Shown here: positions 1-8,563 of the stretch, one piece after another
Layout of the letters: each line of letters starts with the position of its first letter
How positions within the stretch are numbered: position 1 is the first letter of the stretch
Assembly: GCA_034521445.1 (NCBI GenBank)
Contig: JAXHMM010000006.1
Coordinates: 124,001-188,000, forward strand
DNA length: 64,000 bases
Reading direction: 5' to 3'
Source of the DNA: Balneolaceae bacterium
Lineage (GTDB): Bacteria; Bacteroidota; Rhodothermia; Balneolales; Balneolaceae
Position numbers and translations under genes: made by a program
The notes under the pieces: generated by a model
The model's database searches: none
What the model saw: only the letters and a program-made list of their open reading frames with translations
What the model was told of the DNA's origin: nothing

Positions 1-34
1 CAACCATCCTGTCCCCAATGCAATCCCCCTTGCT

Positions 35-343
35 ATGAATGTCTGGGTTTTTATCATCGTAATGGTCGCCATCGTCGGAGGCCTGATTACCGAATACCAG
101 AAGAACAAAATGAACATGCTCGAGCGCAGTGAGCACAACGAGGAGGAGGTGGATGAGCTGCGCAAGCTGGTGGAAAACCTCAAGACACGTATAGAAAATC
201 TGGAGGCCATCGCCGCCGGAGAGCCCGACGACTTCAAGGTGGGAGCCGGAAAGGGCATGAAGGAAATCGAAATCGAGCAGTCGGACATCCGTGAGGAGAA
301 CCGCAAGCAGGTGTCCGACCTGGCCAACAAACAGCGGAGCTGA
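35..343 (+). CDS. Small PspB-like membrane protein
   Basis: A 102-residue protein with one N-terminal membrane segment (about residues 3-19, hydrophobic from VWVFIIVMVAIVGG) followed by a charged coiled coil (about 33-60) ending in RIENLEAIAAGEPDDF. That ending resembles the C-terminal part of phage-shock protein PspB (RIQALESIL followed by an acidic-aromatic tail), so I read it as a PspB-like envelope-stress component. The family link is by eye only. Its stop TGA overlaps the ATG of the next gene by one base (TGATG), so the two are almost certainly co-translated. The next protein shares the R-I-x-NLEAIA motif. Residues 60-102 are acidic and probably cytoplasmic and disordered. Confidence 0.7.
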   Translation: MNVWVFIIVMVAIVGGLITEYQKNKMNMLERSEHNEEEVDELRKLVENLKTRIENLEAIAAGEPDDFKVGAGKGMKEIEIEQSDIREENRKQVSDLANKQRS

Positions 344-747
344 TGTTCATGGATGTTGAAGCCATTATTATCGTAGCCATCGTATTCGGCACCCCTCTTG
401 TGGGATTCACCCTTTACGGGATCTACAGGCTGCTCAAATTGTGGATAGGCGGGCCTTCTGGAGAAGTGGTTCCCCGGCAGGATTTCAACCGGCTGGGCAA
501 GGCTTTCGTGGAATTCAAGAAGGACGCTGAGCGCCGCATACGCAACCTGGAGGCTATAGCGACGGAGGAAGAAGACGACAAGTCCGCTTCCCAAAGCTCC
601 GGCAGCGGCACGCGTCAGCTGGGCGGGCCGACCGACACCATCGAGGTGGAAGGCGGCCGGGAGGGCAACCCCAAGGAGGCCCGCGAGCAGAAAAACAGCG
701 GGGAATCCTCCGACGGAAGCAACTTGAGAAACATGCTCCGCGAATAG
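343..747 (+). CDS. Second small PspB-like membrane protein with disordered tail
   Basis: A 134-residue protein with a membrane segment at about residues 6-28, then a short coiled coil ending RRIRNLEAIATEEED, matching the motif of the upstream protein, then a low-complexity acidic/serine-rich tail (about 75-134). It looks like a diverged paralogue of the upstream gene and overlaps it by one base. An in-frame ATG two codons in (349) is an equally good start. A role in membrane stress is inferred from the PspB-like layout; no PspA or PspC is visible inside the window, but the region before position 1 is not shown. Confidence 0.65.
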   Translation: MFMDVEAIIIVAIVFGTPLVGFTLYGIYRLLKLWIGGPSGEVVPRQDFNRLGKAFVEFKKDAERRIRNLEAIATEEEDDKSASQSSGSGTRQLGGPTDTIEVEGGREGNPKEAREQKNSGESSDGSNLRNMLRE

Positions 748-802
748 GCGTTTAATCACCCACGCTCCACTTCCAACCACCGGCCACCAAGGCACTTACC
801 AT

Positions 803-1450
803 ATGAAGCTCACCGCCCTTGAGATCAAACAGCAGAAATTCGAGAAGGGACTGCGCGGCTACGACACCGATGAGGTACAGGCCTTCCTGGGACTGGTCTC
901 CAACGAATGGGAAAACCTGGTGGCCCGGAACCGCGAACTGGATCGCAAGGTGGAGAAGCTGGAGGAGAAGCTGAAGCATTACGAAAAGGTGGAGCAGGCC
1001 CTCCACGAAACCCTGCAGACGGCCAAGGACTCGGCCGATCACAAAATGGAGAATGCGCGCAGAGAGGCTCGCAACACCCTTGAGAAGGCGGAGATGGAGG
1101 CCGACGCCATTGTGAATGAGGCCACCCGCACGCGTCGGGAGGTCCGCCATGACATCCTCCGCCTGCTGGACCGCCGCCGGGAAATCATCGGCGGCATCCG
1201 TTCCTACCTGGAGCTGGCGCGGGAGTCCCTGGATCATTTCGACCGCGATGAGGCCGGGCTCTTTGAAACGCCCCGCGTCGGCGGGAAGGAACAGGATGAG
1301 TCCGAGGAAACCAGCGGGGAAGGTTCGACCCGGGGAGACAACGGCAGCACACGGGAAGTCCCCGATGAAGATAGAGGCTCCGATAGTGACGGCGAAGGAC
1401 AGGACGCCGGTACCGGGGAGCTGGACGACATTATTGACGAGCTGGATTAG
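803..1450 (+). CDS. DivIVA-domain coiled-coil protein
   Basis: A 215-residue soluble protein. The N terminus (MKLTALEIKQQKFEKGLRGYDTDEV split over residues 1-25) matches the DivIVA/GpsB lipid-binding start, with the conserved 'RGYD..EV..FL' signature. A long coiled coil follows (about 30-150), then an acidic, Gly/Ser/Asp-rich disordered tail (about 155-215) ending in LDDIIDELD. DivIVA proteins sense negative membrane curvature and recruit partners at poles or septa. The family is best known from Gram-positives, so its presence here beside two PspB-like proteins suggests a membrane-associated scaffold. The gene is 55 bases after the previous one and could be in the same transcript. Confidence 0.85.
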   Translation: MKLTALEIKQQKFEKGLRGYDTDEVQAFLGLVSNEWENLVARNRELDRKVEKLEEKLKHYEKVEQALHETLQTAKDSADHKMENARREARNTLEKAEMEADAIVNEATRTRREVRHDILRLLDRRREIIGGIRSYLELARESLDHFDRDEAGLFETPRVGGKEQDESEETSGEGSTRGDNGSTREVPDEDRGSDSDGEGQDAGTGELDDIIDELD

Positions 1451-1533
1451 ACTGTAAGCCCCCTTCCCCTTATCTTTGGCTTTCACCGGCGAGGAAAGCC
1501 GCCATCCCAATTGAACCTCCTTTCCCCAAGCCC

Positions 1534-2370
1534 ATGCCCCGAGAAACGGTAGAAGACTTCCGCCGCAAGCGCGACGAAGCCCTCGAATACATCCGGCAGC
1601 AGACCAAAATGCGCCCCGACTACATGCTCATACTGGGTACAGGACTGGGTCAGCTGGCCGACGAGATGGAGGTCGCCATGAGTGTCACCTACGACGACAT
1701 CCCGCATTTCCCCGTCTCTACCGTCGAAAGTCACGCCGGACGCCTGATTTTCGGCAAACTGGGCGGCAAGGAGATCGTCGCCATGCAGGGACGCTTCCAC
1801 TACTACGAGGGCTACACCATGCAGCAGATCGCCTTCCCCGTACGGGTGTTGAAATCGCTGGGTTGCGGCACCCTCATGGTCAGCAATGCCTGCGGCGGCA
1901 TGAATCCCAATTACCGGCGCGGGGACATCATGCTGATCAACGACCACATCAACTTGCTGGGCGACAATCCCCTCATCGGTCCCAACGACGACGAGCTGGG
2001 TCCCCGCTTCCCCGACATGAGCCGCCCCTACACCGAGCGGCTGCGGGAAATCGCCGAAAACGTAGCCCTGGAGAAAGGCATTCGCATGCACGAAGGCGTT
2101 TACGTGGCGCTCAGCGGTCCTATGCTCGAAACCCGTGCGGAGTACCGTTTCCTGCGTCAGATCGGGGCCGACGTGGTGGGCATGAGCACCGTGCCCGAGG
2201 TGATTGCTGCCGTCCACATGAATATGGAGGTACTGGGCATGTCGGTCATCACCGACGAGTGCTTCCCCGACGCCCTGGAGCCGGTGGATATCGAGGACGT
2301 GCTGGAGGCCGCCGGCATGGCCGAGCCCAAGATGACGCAGGTCATCATCGGCGTGCTTGAAAAACTTTGA
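1534..2370 (+). CDS. punA: Purine-nucleoside phosphorylase (trimeric, PNP class)
   Basis: A 278-residue cytosolic enzyme that phosphorolyses inosine and guanosine to the free base and ribose-1-phosphate in purine salvage. The fold's markers are all visible: the phosphate loop LGTGLGQLAD, the STVESHAGRL segment with its histidine, GRFHYYEGY, the substrate loop VSNACGGMNPNYRRGDIMLI, the ALSGPMLETRAEYRFLR segment, GADVVGMSTVPEV and SVITDECFP. Length is normal for the family. The ATG at 1534 follows a short leader without an evident Shine-Dalgarno site. The downstream asparaginase-like gene begins 64 bases later on the same strand. Confidence 0.93.
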   Translation: MPRETVEDFRRKRDEALEYIRQQTKMRPDYMLILGTGLGQLADEMEVAMSVTYDDIPHFPVSTVESHAGRLIFGKLGGKEIVAMQGRFHYYEGYTMQQIAFPVRVLKSLGCGTLMVSNACGGMNPNYRRGDIMLINDHINLLGDNPLIGPNDDELGPRFPDMSRPYTERLREIAENVALEKGIRMHEGVYVALSGPMLETRAEYRFLRQIGADVVGMSTVPEVIAAVHMNMEVLGMSVITDECFPDALEPVDIEDVLEAAGMAEPKMTQVIIGVLEKL

Positions 2371-2434
2371 TAGTCGACCTCCCCATCGTTATCATGGTGG
2401 CGGATTGAGAACCCCAACCCGAAACGGGACCGCT

Positions 2435-3505
2435 ATGAATCGATTCAAGAACCTTTCCCTCTTCCTCCTGGCTGCCCTGGTTGCCACGGCCTGCATGCAA
2501 AACGGCAGCGACGCCAGCTACGACGAGCTTACGGGCGACGCCACGCCCAAAGAGTGGGCCATCGTGCTGCACGGCGGTGCCGGCACCATTCCCCAGGACC
2601 TGCCCGACTCGGTGGTGCAGGGTTACCGCGCCTCCCTGGACTCCGCCCTCACCATCGGCGAGGAGATCCTGGCCGGCGGAGGCACCTCACAGGACGCCGT
2701 CGAGCGAGTGATCAACTACCTGGAGGACAACCCCCGTTTCAACGCAGGAAAGGGAGCGGTGTTCACCCACGAAGGAGCCCATGAGCTGGACGCCGCTTTT
2801 ATGGTGGGCAACACCCGCGAGGCCGGCACCATCACCGGGGTTCGTACCGTCAAGAATCCCATCTCCCTGGCACGGATGGTTATGGAAAACTCCCGCCACG
2901 TGATGTTTGCCGGAGACGGGGCCGAGGATTACGCCGATGAAATGGGCGTGGAACGCGTCAACCAGGACTACTTCTTTACCGAACGCCGCCACCAGGCCTG
3001 GAAAGAGGCCATCAGCGAAGACGACCAGTCCGCCCTGCCGGGATCACTGCCGGAGGGTGCCTCGGCGGAAGCCTACGAAGACTACCTCTGGGAGGAGTAC
3101 AAATTCGGCACCGTGGGATGCGTGGCCCTGGACCGCAACGGCACGCTGGTCGCCGGGACCTCCACCGGGGGCATGACCAATAAGATGTACGGGCGCGTCG
3201 GCGACGTGCCTATCGTAGGCTCAGGCACCTACGCCAGCGACGTGGTCGCTGTTTCGATGACCGGCTGGGGCGAGAAGATCATGCGGGCTGTCTCCGGACA
3301 TACCGTCAGCTCCTACATGAAATACAAGCCCGCCACCCTAGACAGCGCCGCCAGCCATCTGCTGCGAGACGTACTCGACCCCGGAGACGCGGGGATGATT
3401 GCCGTAGACCGTTACGGAAACATGGTCATGGACATGAACACTACCGGCATGTACCGGGGCATGTCCGATTCGGAAGGCAACAGGGAAGTCGCCATTTGGA
3501 ACTAG
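2435..3505 (+). CDS. Exported isoaspartyl peptidase/L-asparaginase (Ntn-hydrolase)
   Basis: About 356 residues. It is an N-terminal-nucleophile hydrolase of the plant-type asparaginase (IaaA) family, which removes isoaspartyl residues from peptides and hydrolyses asparagine. The family start WAIVLHGGAGTIP is clear, as is NPRFNAGKGAVF and the autocleavage site FGTVGCVALD, where the threonine becomes the nucleophile, followed by GTSTGGMTNKMYGRVGDVP and GSGTYAS. I chose the ATG at 2435 over the upstream one at 2357 because it gives a lipoprotein-type signal (FLLAALVATAC) and because the upstream start would run inside punA. The mature protein is therefore probably periplasmic. It abuts the next, convergent gene with no intergenic base. 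Confidence 0.88.
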   Translation: MNRFKNLSLFLLAALVATACMQNGSDASYDELTGDATPKEWAIVLHGGAGTIPQDLPDSVVQGYRASLDSALTIGEEILAGGGTSQDAVERVINYLEDNPRFNAGKGAVFTHEGAHELDAAFMVGNTREAGTITGVRTVKNPISLARMVMENSRHVMFAGDGAEDYADEMGVERVNQDYFFTERRHQAWKEAISEDDQSALPGSLPEGASAEAYEDYLWEEYKFGTVGCVALDRNGTLVAGTSTGGMTNKMYGRVGDVPIVGSGTYASDVVAVSMTGWGEKIMRAVSGHTVSSYMKYKPATLDSAASHLLRDVLDPGDAGMIAVDRYGNMVMDMNTTGMYRGMSDSEGNREVAIWN

Positions 3506-4276
3506 TTATAGGTCTTCGAGAAATTTATCCCGGAGATCCTGAACGTAGATGCCGATTCCGTTGCGCAGCTCGAACAGCCGCTCGTGGAAATGAAGGTAGG
3601 TGCCGCGCTCCATGAATGGCAGAGGGCGCAGGGAATCCTGTAGCAGAGTCAGCGCCTCATTGGCGCAAAACAGTGCCTTCTTCGTATAGGCGATGTTGCC
3701 GCCCAGGTAATCAATTTCAAAGCCGAAGGAGTAGCCTCCCGCCAGTTTGGCCCCGATCTTCAGCACCTTCCCTATGAACTCGTTGTACCCGGGGGTGTGG
3801 ACGGCAGGGTGTATACCCTCAGCCCACTGCAGCACGAAGGCTGCCAGTTCACGGGCCTCGTTGTAGATCTCCACGTTGTCGAGAGAGCCGTAGTTGGTCA
3901 TGGCGTGCTCCCCGCTGAATTCCTTCCATTCCTCCCCGGCATCCAGGTCTTCCGATTCTTCCAGAAAAGGGTCCTCCTCGAATTCGTCATAGAAAAACCC
4001 GTCGAGGTCCTCATCAAACTCATCATCCTCCCAGTCCTCCTCGTCCTCATCCGGGAAGTAGGCCTCTTCAATCTGCAGCTCCTCCTCGATGTAGGCGTCC
4101 ACCGCCTCCAGTTCGTCGGCGCTCTCCTGCAGCAAGATCAGCCAGCGGGGCAGATTCCCGGTATGTTCGGGAGCGATAATATTGCGAAGGTGGGCGCTTT
4201 TTTTCTCAATATTATCCAGATGAGCCTCCCACATGTGCTCATCCCAGATACGGTCATCAAATCCATCGTAGGGCAT
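3506..4276 (-). CDS. Hypothetical acidic protein
   Basis: A 256-residue protein with no signal peptide or membrane segment and no family that I recognise. The N-terminal third (1-70) looks alpha-helical, residues about 70-125 are an extremely acidic stretch rich in D, E and F that is probably disordered, and the C-terminal half is helical with a repeated-leucine pattern. Codon use matches the neighbours. The TAA stop lies immediately next to the TAG stop of the convergent asparaginase gene, so there is no space for a separate terminator. It is divergent from comEC across a 148-base AT-rich promoter region. Confidence 0.75.
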   Translation of the reverse strand: MPYDGFDDRIWDEHMWEAHLDNIEKKSAHLRNIIAPEHTGNLPRWLILLQESADELEAVDAYIEEELQIEEAYFPDEDEEDWEDDEFDEDLDGFFYDEFEEDPFLEESEDLDAGEEWKEFSGEHAMTNYGSLDNVEIYNEARELAAFVLQWAEGIHPAVHTPGYNEFIGKVLKIGAKLAGGYSFGFEIDYLGGNIAYTKKALFCANEALTLLQDSLRPLPFMERGTYLHFHERLFELRNGIGIYVQDLRDKFLEDL

Positions 4277-4424
4277 GGAATTATGCTATAGGTGAGGGAT
4301 TACTCTATTAAAACAAAAACTTTTGATTTAACGCAACACGCCTCTCTGAAATTACCACTTTTGGCGATCATTTCTTCAATAATTTTCGGCCGTAAGGCAT
4401 CCTGCCTGGGCGGGTCATCCGGGT

Positions 4425-6878
4425 ATGGTTGCGCTTCCCCACCACGCATTTAGTTTCGCACCCTTCCCGGCGCTGCGCATCGCGTTGCTGTTCGCCGCGG
4501 GCGTGACATGCGCCCGTGAGGCCGGCGGTGAGCCGGTGACCTGGATGCTGCTCTTCGGCACCGCACTGGCCGCCTATCTAACCTTGGAACAGCAACACCG
4601 CCGCCATCCGGGGAGGGGCTCCCTATTAAGGTCCCTGATCGTCTACAGCCTGCTGCTCTTTCTTGCGGGAGGCGCCCGACATGCCCTGCACGAAGCAACG
4701 CTGGACCGCTCTTCGCCAGCCCGGATGCTGGCGTCACACTCCTGGGAGACCGCCGAGGTGAGCGGAATCCTCCTGCAGGTCAGCACCTCCTCCACCGGGC
4801 GCCGACACCTGGAGCTGCGCATCGACCGCACCCTTCTCTCCGGCGGTATATCCTGGCAGCAGACCTACGGGCTCCGGGCGGTCATGGACTCCGCACGTTA
4901 CGCCCGCCTGGCGCCCCTCAGGCCGGGTAGCCGACTTCGCCTGCGGGTGACCGTTTGGCCGTCACTGGAGGGACCGCGCAACCCGCACCAGTTTGACTAC
5001 CGAGGCTGGCTTCGCAGCCGGGGCATCACGGTACAGGCGGGGGCCGACAGCCTGCTTTCCCTGGAATCACCTTCAGGATGGAGCTGGCCCCGCCTGCGTG
5101 GAGAAGCCCTTGAACAGGTCGACCGTATTTTTTCGCGTCCAACGGCCCCGCTGGCCAAAGCCCTGCTTCTGGGCTACAAGCAGGAACTGGATCCCTCCGA
5201 CCGGCGTGACTTTTCACGGGTGGGACTCTCCCACATCATGGCTGTCTCCGGCCTGCACGTAGGTTTCCTGCTGGCGCCCTTCTGGTGGATGCTCCCGTGG
5301 CTGCGGACCTTCCGGCACGGACCCGCCGCCGGCATGGTGCTGACGGTCCTGCTGCTGGGATGTTACGCCGGTCTCACCGGCTTCACCGCCTCTGTGACCC
5401 GCGCAACCCTTACCGGCGGGCTGCTGGTCTACGCCCGCCTTTATCACCGCATTCACAACCCGGTAAATCTTACCGCGGCTTCTGCGCTGATCATCCTGGC
5501 GGCTGATCCCTCCCAACTCGCAACACCCGGGTTCCAACTCTCCTACGGGGCGGTCTTTGCCATCCTGCTCTGCCTGCCGGTGCTGCGCGGACTCCTTCCC
5601 GCCCGACACCGATACCGTGCGGCCGGACGCATCTTCGCAACCTCCGCCATCTCCGTACTGGTTCCCCTCGCCCTTTACCCCCTGCTGGCCTCCTACTTCG
5701 GGGAGATCTCCCTGGCGGCACCCCTTTCCAATCTGCTGGCCATGCCCCTGCTGATCGCCGTGGTCCCCACCTCCCTACTCTGGTTGGCGCTCTCCACGGC
5801 CGCACCGAAAGCCGGGACCCTGCTGAACATGCCCAACGACTACGCCCTGGCAAGCATAGCCCAAGGAGCCGAGTGGCTGGCAGCCGTGGAGGGAAGCTGG
5901 ATGCGAACGCCAGAGCCGGGCGTACTGCTGACCGCCGCCTGGATATTTGTACTGCTCCTGCTGAGCTCCCTGAGGCATCCCCGCCTACGCTGGAAGCTGA
6001 CGGCAGTATGCCTGGCTGCAGCCTGCCTGGGACAAGCCCGCGGACTGCAGCGCAGCGCCTCCGTGCCGCCCCTGACCGTGATCTTCTTTGACGTGGGGCA
6101 GGGAGATGCGGCGCTGGTTCGCACGCCGGCCGGCCGAAACCTGCTGTTCGACGCGGGTCCAGGCGAGGAGGGCTACAGCTCCGCCCGCTATGTGCTGCTG
6201 CCCTACCTGAGGGCAACAGGTGTGGACACCCTACACGCGGTACTTCTGAGTCACCCGCACGCCGACCACCTCGGGGGCATGCCCGACCTGCTGGAGTCCC
6301 TGCCCGTGGGGGTGGTCTATCACCCGGGCCAACGTCACGACTCCGGCCTCTACCGTCGCTACCGGGAAACTGCCCGCCGCTTGGACGTGCCCCTGCAAGC
6401 CCTTGCCGCAGGTGACCGGCTGCGGCCGGACCCGGCCCTGCGCCTGCAGGTGCTCGGCCCCCGGCAGACCGTGACGGACTCCCTTTCACGGGAGGCGCCA
6501 ATGGAGGTGAATGCCTCCAATGAGGGCTCACTGGTAATACGGCTGGTCTACGGGGAGACCTCCATCCTGTTCATGGGCGACGCCGAAACGCCCTCGGAAC
6601 TGGAGCTGATACGCCGCTACGGCGGCATGTTGCAGTCCGACCTGCTGAAGGCAGGCCACCACGGAGCGGCCGACGCCACCTCCTCCCCTTTTCTCCGCGC
6701 CGTCCGTCCGGAGAAGGCCGTTGTTTCCGCCGGGGTGCGCAATCCCTTCGGCCACCCGCATCCAGCTACCCTGGAGCGGCTGCGGAGCGCGGACGTACAG
6801 ACCTGGATCACCGCCCGCGACCAAGCCCTGATCTTCCGTTCCAACGGGCAGACCATCCGCAGGGTAGCGTGGCGCTGA
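4425..6878 (+). CDS. comEC: ComEC/Rec2-type DNA uptake channel
   Basis: An 817-residue inner-membrane protein of the competence family, which passes single-stranded DNA into the cytoplasm during natural transformation. Order: N-terminal membrane segments with a DUF4131-like region (about 1-210), the ComEC core membrane domain (about 230-520, with SHIMAVSGLHVGF and GLTGFTASVTRA), then a metallo-beta-lactamase-fold domain from about residue 551 (FFDVGQGDAALV, then SHPHADHLGG, MGDAE and GHHGA). The full metal-binding set appears present. No other com genes occur nearby, which is usual for comEC. Upstream, TAATTTTC preceded about 16 bases earlier by TTG is a near match to the lineage's promoter. 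Confidence 0.92.
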   Translation: MVALPHHAFSFAPFPALRIALLFAAGVTCAREAGGEPVTWMLLFGTALAAYLTLEQQHRRHPGRGSLLRSLIVYSLLLFLAGGARHALHEATLDRSSPARMLASHSWETAEVSGILLQVSTSSTGRRHLELRIDRTLLSGGISWQQTYGLRAVMDSARYARLAPLRPGSRLRLRVTVWPSLEGPRNPHQFDYRGWLRSRGITVQAGADSLLSLESPSGWSWPRLRGEALEQVDRIFSRPTAPLAKALLLGYKQELDPSDRRDFSRVGLSHIMAVSGLHVGFLLAPFWWMLPWLRTFRHGPAAGMVLTVLLLGCYAGLTGFTASVTRATLTGGLLVYARLYHRIHNPVNLTAASALIILAADPSQLATPGFQLSYGAVFAILLCLPVLRGLLPARHRYRAAGRIFATSAISVLVPLALYPLLASYFGEISLAAPLSNLLAMPLLIAVVPTSLLWLALSTAAPKAGTLLNMPNDYALASIAQGAEWLAAVEGSWMRTPEPGVLLTAAWIFVLLLLSSLRHPRLRWKLTAVCLAAACLGQARGLQRSASVPPLTVIFFDVGQGDAALVRTPAGRNLLFDAGPGEEGYSSARYVLLPYLRATGVDTLHAVLLSHPHADHLGGMPDLLESLPVGVVYHPGQRHDSGLYRRYRETARRLDVPLQALAAGDRLRPDPALRLQVLGPRQTVTDSLSREAPMEVNASNEGSLVIRLVYGETSILFMGDAETPSELELIRRYGGMLQSDLLKAGHHGAADATSSPFLRAVRPEKAVVSAGVRNPFGHPHPATLERLRSADVQTWITARDQALIFRSNGQTIRRVAWR

Positions 6879-6958
6879 AGCATTCTGGAGGGGTGCCCGC
6901 CCTTGGAGGGAAGGTCCCGATCGCTTAACTTATGTAGCGCAAAATCAACGGGCACACC

Positions 6959-8260
6959 ATGGACAAACGACCGCAGACGTGGCTCAACGAGCGTGGCCAG
7001 CTCATTCTGATGGCCGCCGGGGTGGCGGGATTGCTCTTCCTGATGTACCTGCTGGAGCACCTGATCAACCCCCTGGGCTACGGACTGCTCATCGGCATCG
7101 TACTCTATCCCATTCGCCAACAGCCCGTGGCACGCGCGCTGCTATACGCCACCTTCATTGCGGCGGGCGTCTGGCTGATCTACGACTCGGGACACCTTCT
7201 CATCCCTTTCGTACTTGCCTACATTATTGCCTTCATCATTAATCCCTGGGTGGAGGCGCTGGAGCGGCGCAGAATTCCCCGCGGGGTCATTGCAGGCCTG
7301 TTCACCTTCGTGAGCCTGGGCCTGCTGGGGCTTGCGGCCTTCCTGACAGTGCCCGCCGTGGTGGAGCAGCTGGGACGCATCGGCACGGTCTTCAACGAGG
7401 CTGCCAGCAACACCGGACCATGGATTGAGAGCACGGGCGTGCTTCCCTTCCTGGAGTCCATGGGTTTCGAACCGGAAGTGATCAAGGGACAGCTTTCCAC
7501 ACAGATCAATTCGCTGGTGGACTCCTTTTATACGGGCATCACCAGCCTGTCCGCCAGTTACGTGAACAGCATCGGGAGCGTGGTGCTGATTCTGTTCTTC
7601 CTGATCCTCATGCCCTTTCTCTGCTATTTCATGATCCGCGATTACGAGAAGATCGGCATCTTCGTGCGATCCCTGATCACGCCCAAGGAAGTCTCCTCCG
7701 ACTACACCACTCAGATCAGCCGCATCGTGGGCTCCTACTTGCGCGGCCAGTTCATCGTAGTGCTAATCAGCGCGGTAAACCTGAGCGTGGGATTCTGGCT
7801 CTTTGGCGTTCCCTACGCCCTGGTGCTGGGCATCTTCGCTGGATTGACCAACTTCATCCCCACTTTCGGGCTCTGGTTCAGCATCTCCGTCTGCACCCTG
7901 GTAGGCGCCACCATGGGCGACCCCTGGTTCCAGTTTCTTCCGGGCATCTACATCGTTTTCGCGGTGGAACAAGTGCTGGAGTCGGGCTTTCTCGTGCCCC
8001 GAGTAGTGGGCAGTCACGTGGGACTGCACCCCCTGCTGGTGATGGTCTCCCTGCTGCTCTTCGGCTTCATGTTCGGCGTCCTGGGACTGCTCATCGCCGT
8101 GCCCACCGTGGCCCTCATCTCGGTCTTCTACGAGCAGTACAAGGAGACGCGCAAGATATCTTTCCTCAGCGGCACCGAACTGAACTCCTTCATCAAACAG
8201 TTTGACCGGGAGACCCAGAAACAGAAGCGGAAAAAGAAGGAGCAGATGAAAAGCCGGTAA
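6959..8260 (+). CDS. AI-2E family transporter (PF01594-type permease)
   Basis: A 433-residue multi-pass inner-membrane protein of the AI-2E/TqsA/PerM family. It shows an N-terminal pair of membrane segments, the conserved HLLIPFVLAYIIAFIINP segment, an amphipathic central stretch (about 130-200), a second membrane bundle, and the GLTNFIPTFG and GLHPLLVMVSLL motifs. The C-terminal tail is very basic (KQKRKKKEQ) and cytoplasmic. Members have been linked to quorum-signal export, Na+/H+ exchange or undecaprenyl-phosphate flipping, so the substrate cannot be named from sequence. A weak palindrome (GCCGG-taag-CCGGC at 8253-8266) followed by a T-rich stretch could be an inefficient terminator. Confidence 0.85.
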   Translation: MDKRPQTWLNERGQLILMAAGVAGLLFLMYLLEHLINPLGYGLLIGIVLYPIRQQPVARALLYATFIAAGVWLIYDSGHLLIPFVLAYIIAFIINPWVEALERRRIPRGVIAGLFTFVSLGLLGLAAFLTVPAVVEQLGRIGTVFNEAASNTGPWIESTGVLPFLESMGFEPEVIKGQLSTQINSLVDSFYTGITSLSASYVNSIGSVVLILFFLILMPFLCYFMIRDYEKIGIFVRSLITPKEVSSDYTTQISRIVGSYLRGQFIVVLISAVNLSVGFWLFGVPYALVLGIFAGLTNFIPTFGLWFSISVCTLVGATMGDPWFQFLPGIYIVFAVEQVLESGFLVPRVVGSHVGLHPLLVMVSLLLFGFMFGVLGLLIAVPTVALISVFYEQYKETRKISFLSGTELNSFIKQFDRETQKQKRKKKEQMKSR

Positions 8261-8330
8261 GCCGGCCTGTCATTTTCTTTTGTGGCCAAATACTCTTATT
8301 TAATCCACGTATATTCACCCAAATCATAAA

Positions 8331-8546
8331 ATGATGAGCGATTCGGAACGCCTGAACTTTGAAGATGCTTTATCAAGGTTGGAAGAGATCGTGAACGAGC
8401 TGGAGTCTGATGAAATCTCCCTGGAAGACTCCATTGCGCTCTACGAAGAAGGTATCAGGCTCTCCAGGATCTGCACCGAGAAACTGGAAGAGGCCGAACT
8501 GCGTATAGAGAAGGTGAACGAGCAGCAACGCGAGCCGAACGACTAG
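8331..8546 (+). CDS. xseB: Exodeoxyribonuclease VII small subunit
   Basis: A 71-residue protein with the typical small-subunit pattern: LNFEDALSRLEEIVNELES, then ISLEDSIALYEEGIRLSR, then a short acidic helix. It binds the large subunit XseA to form the nuclease that trims single-stranded DNA ends. The large subunit is not in this window. The start could equally be the second ATG (8334). It lies 17 bases upstream of dxs, a linkage found in many bacteria, although the usual intervening prenyl synthase ispA is absent here. Confidence 0.92.
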   Translation: MMSDSERLNFEDALSRLEEIVNELESDEISLEDSIALYEEGIRLSRICTEKLEEAELRIEKVNEQQREPND

Positions 8547-8563
8547 AAACCCGCCTCAAGGAC

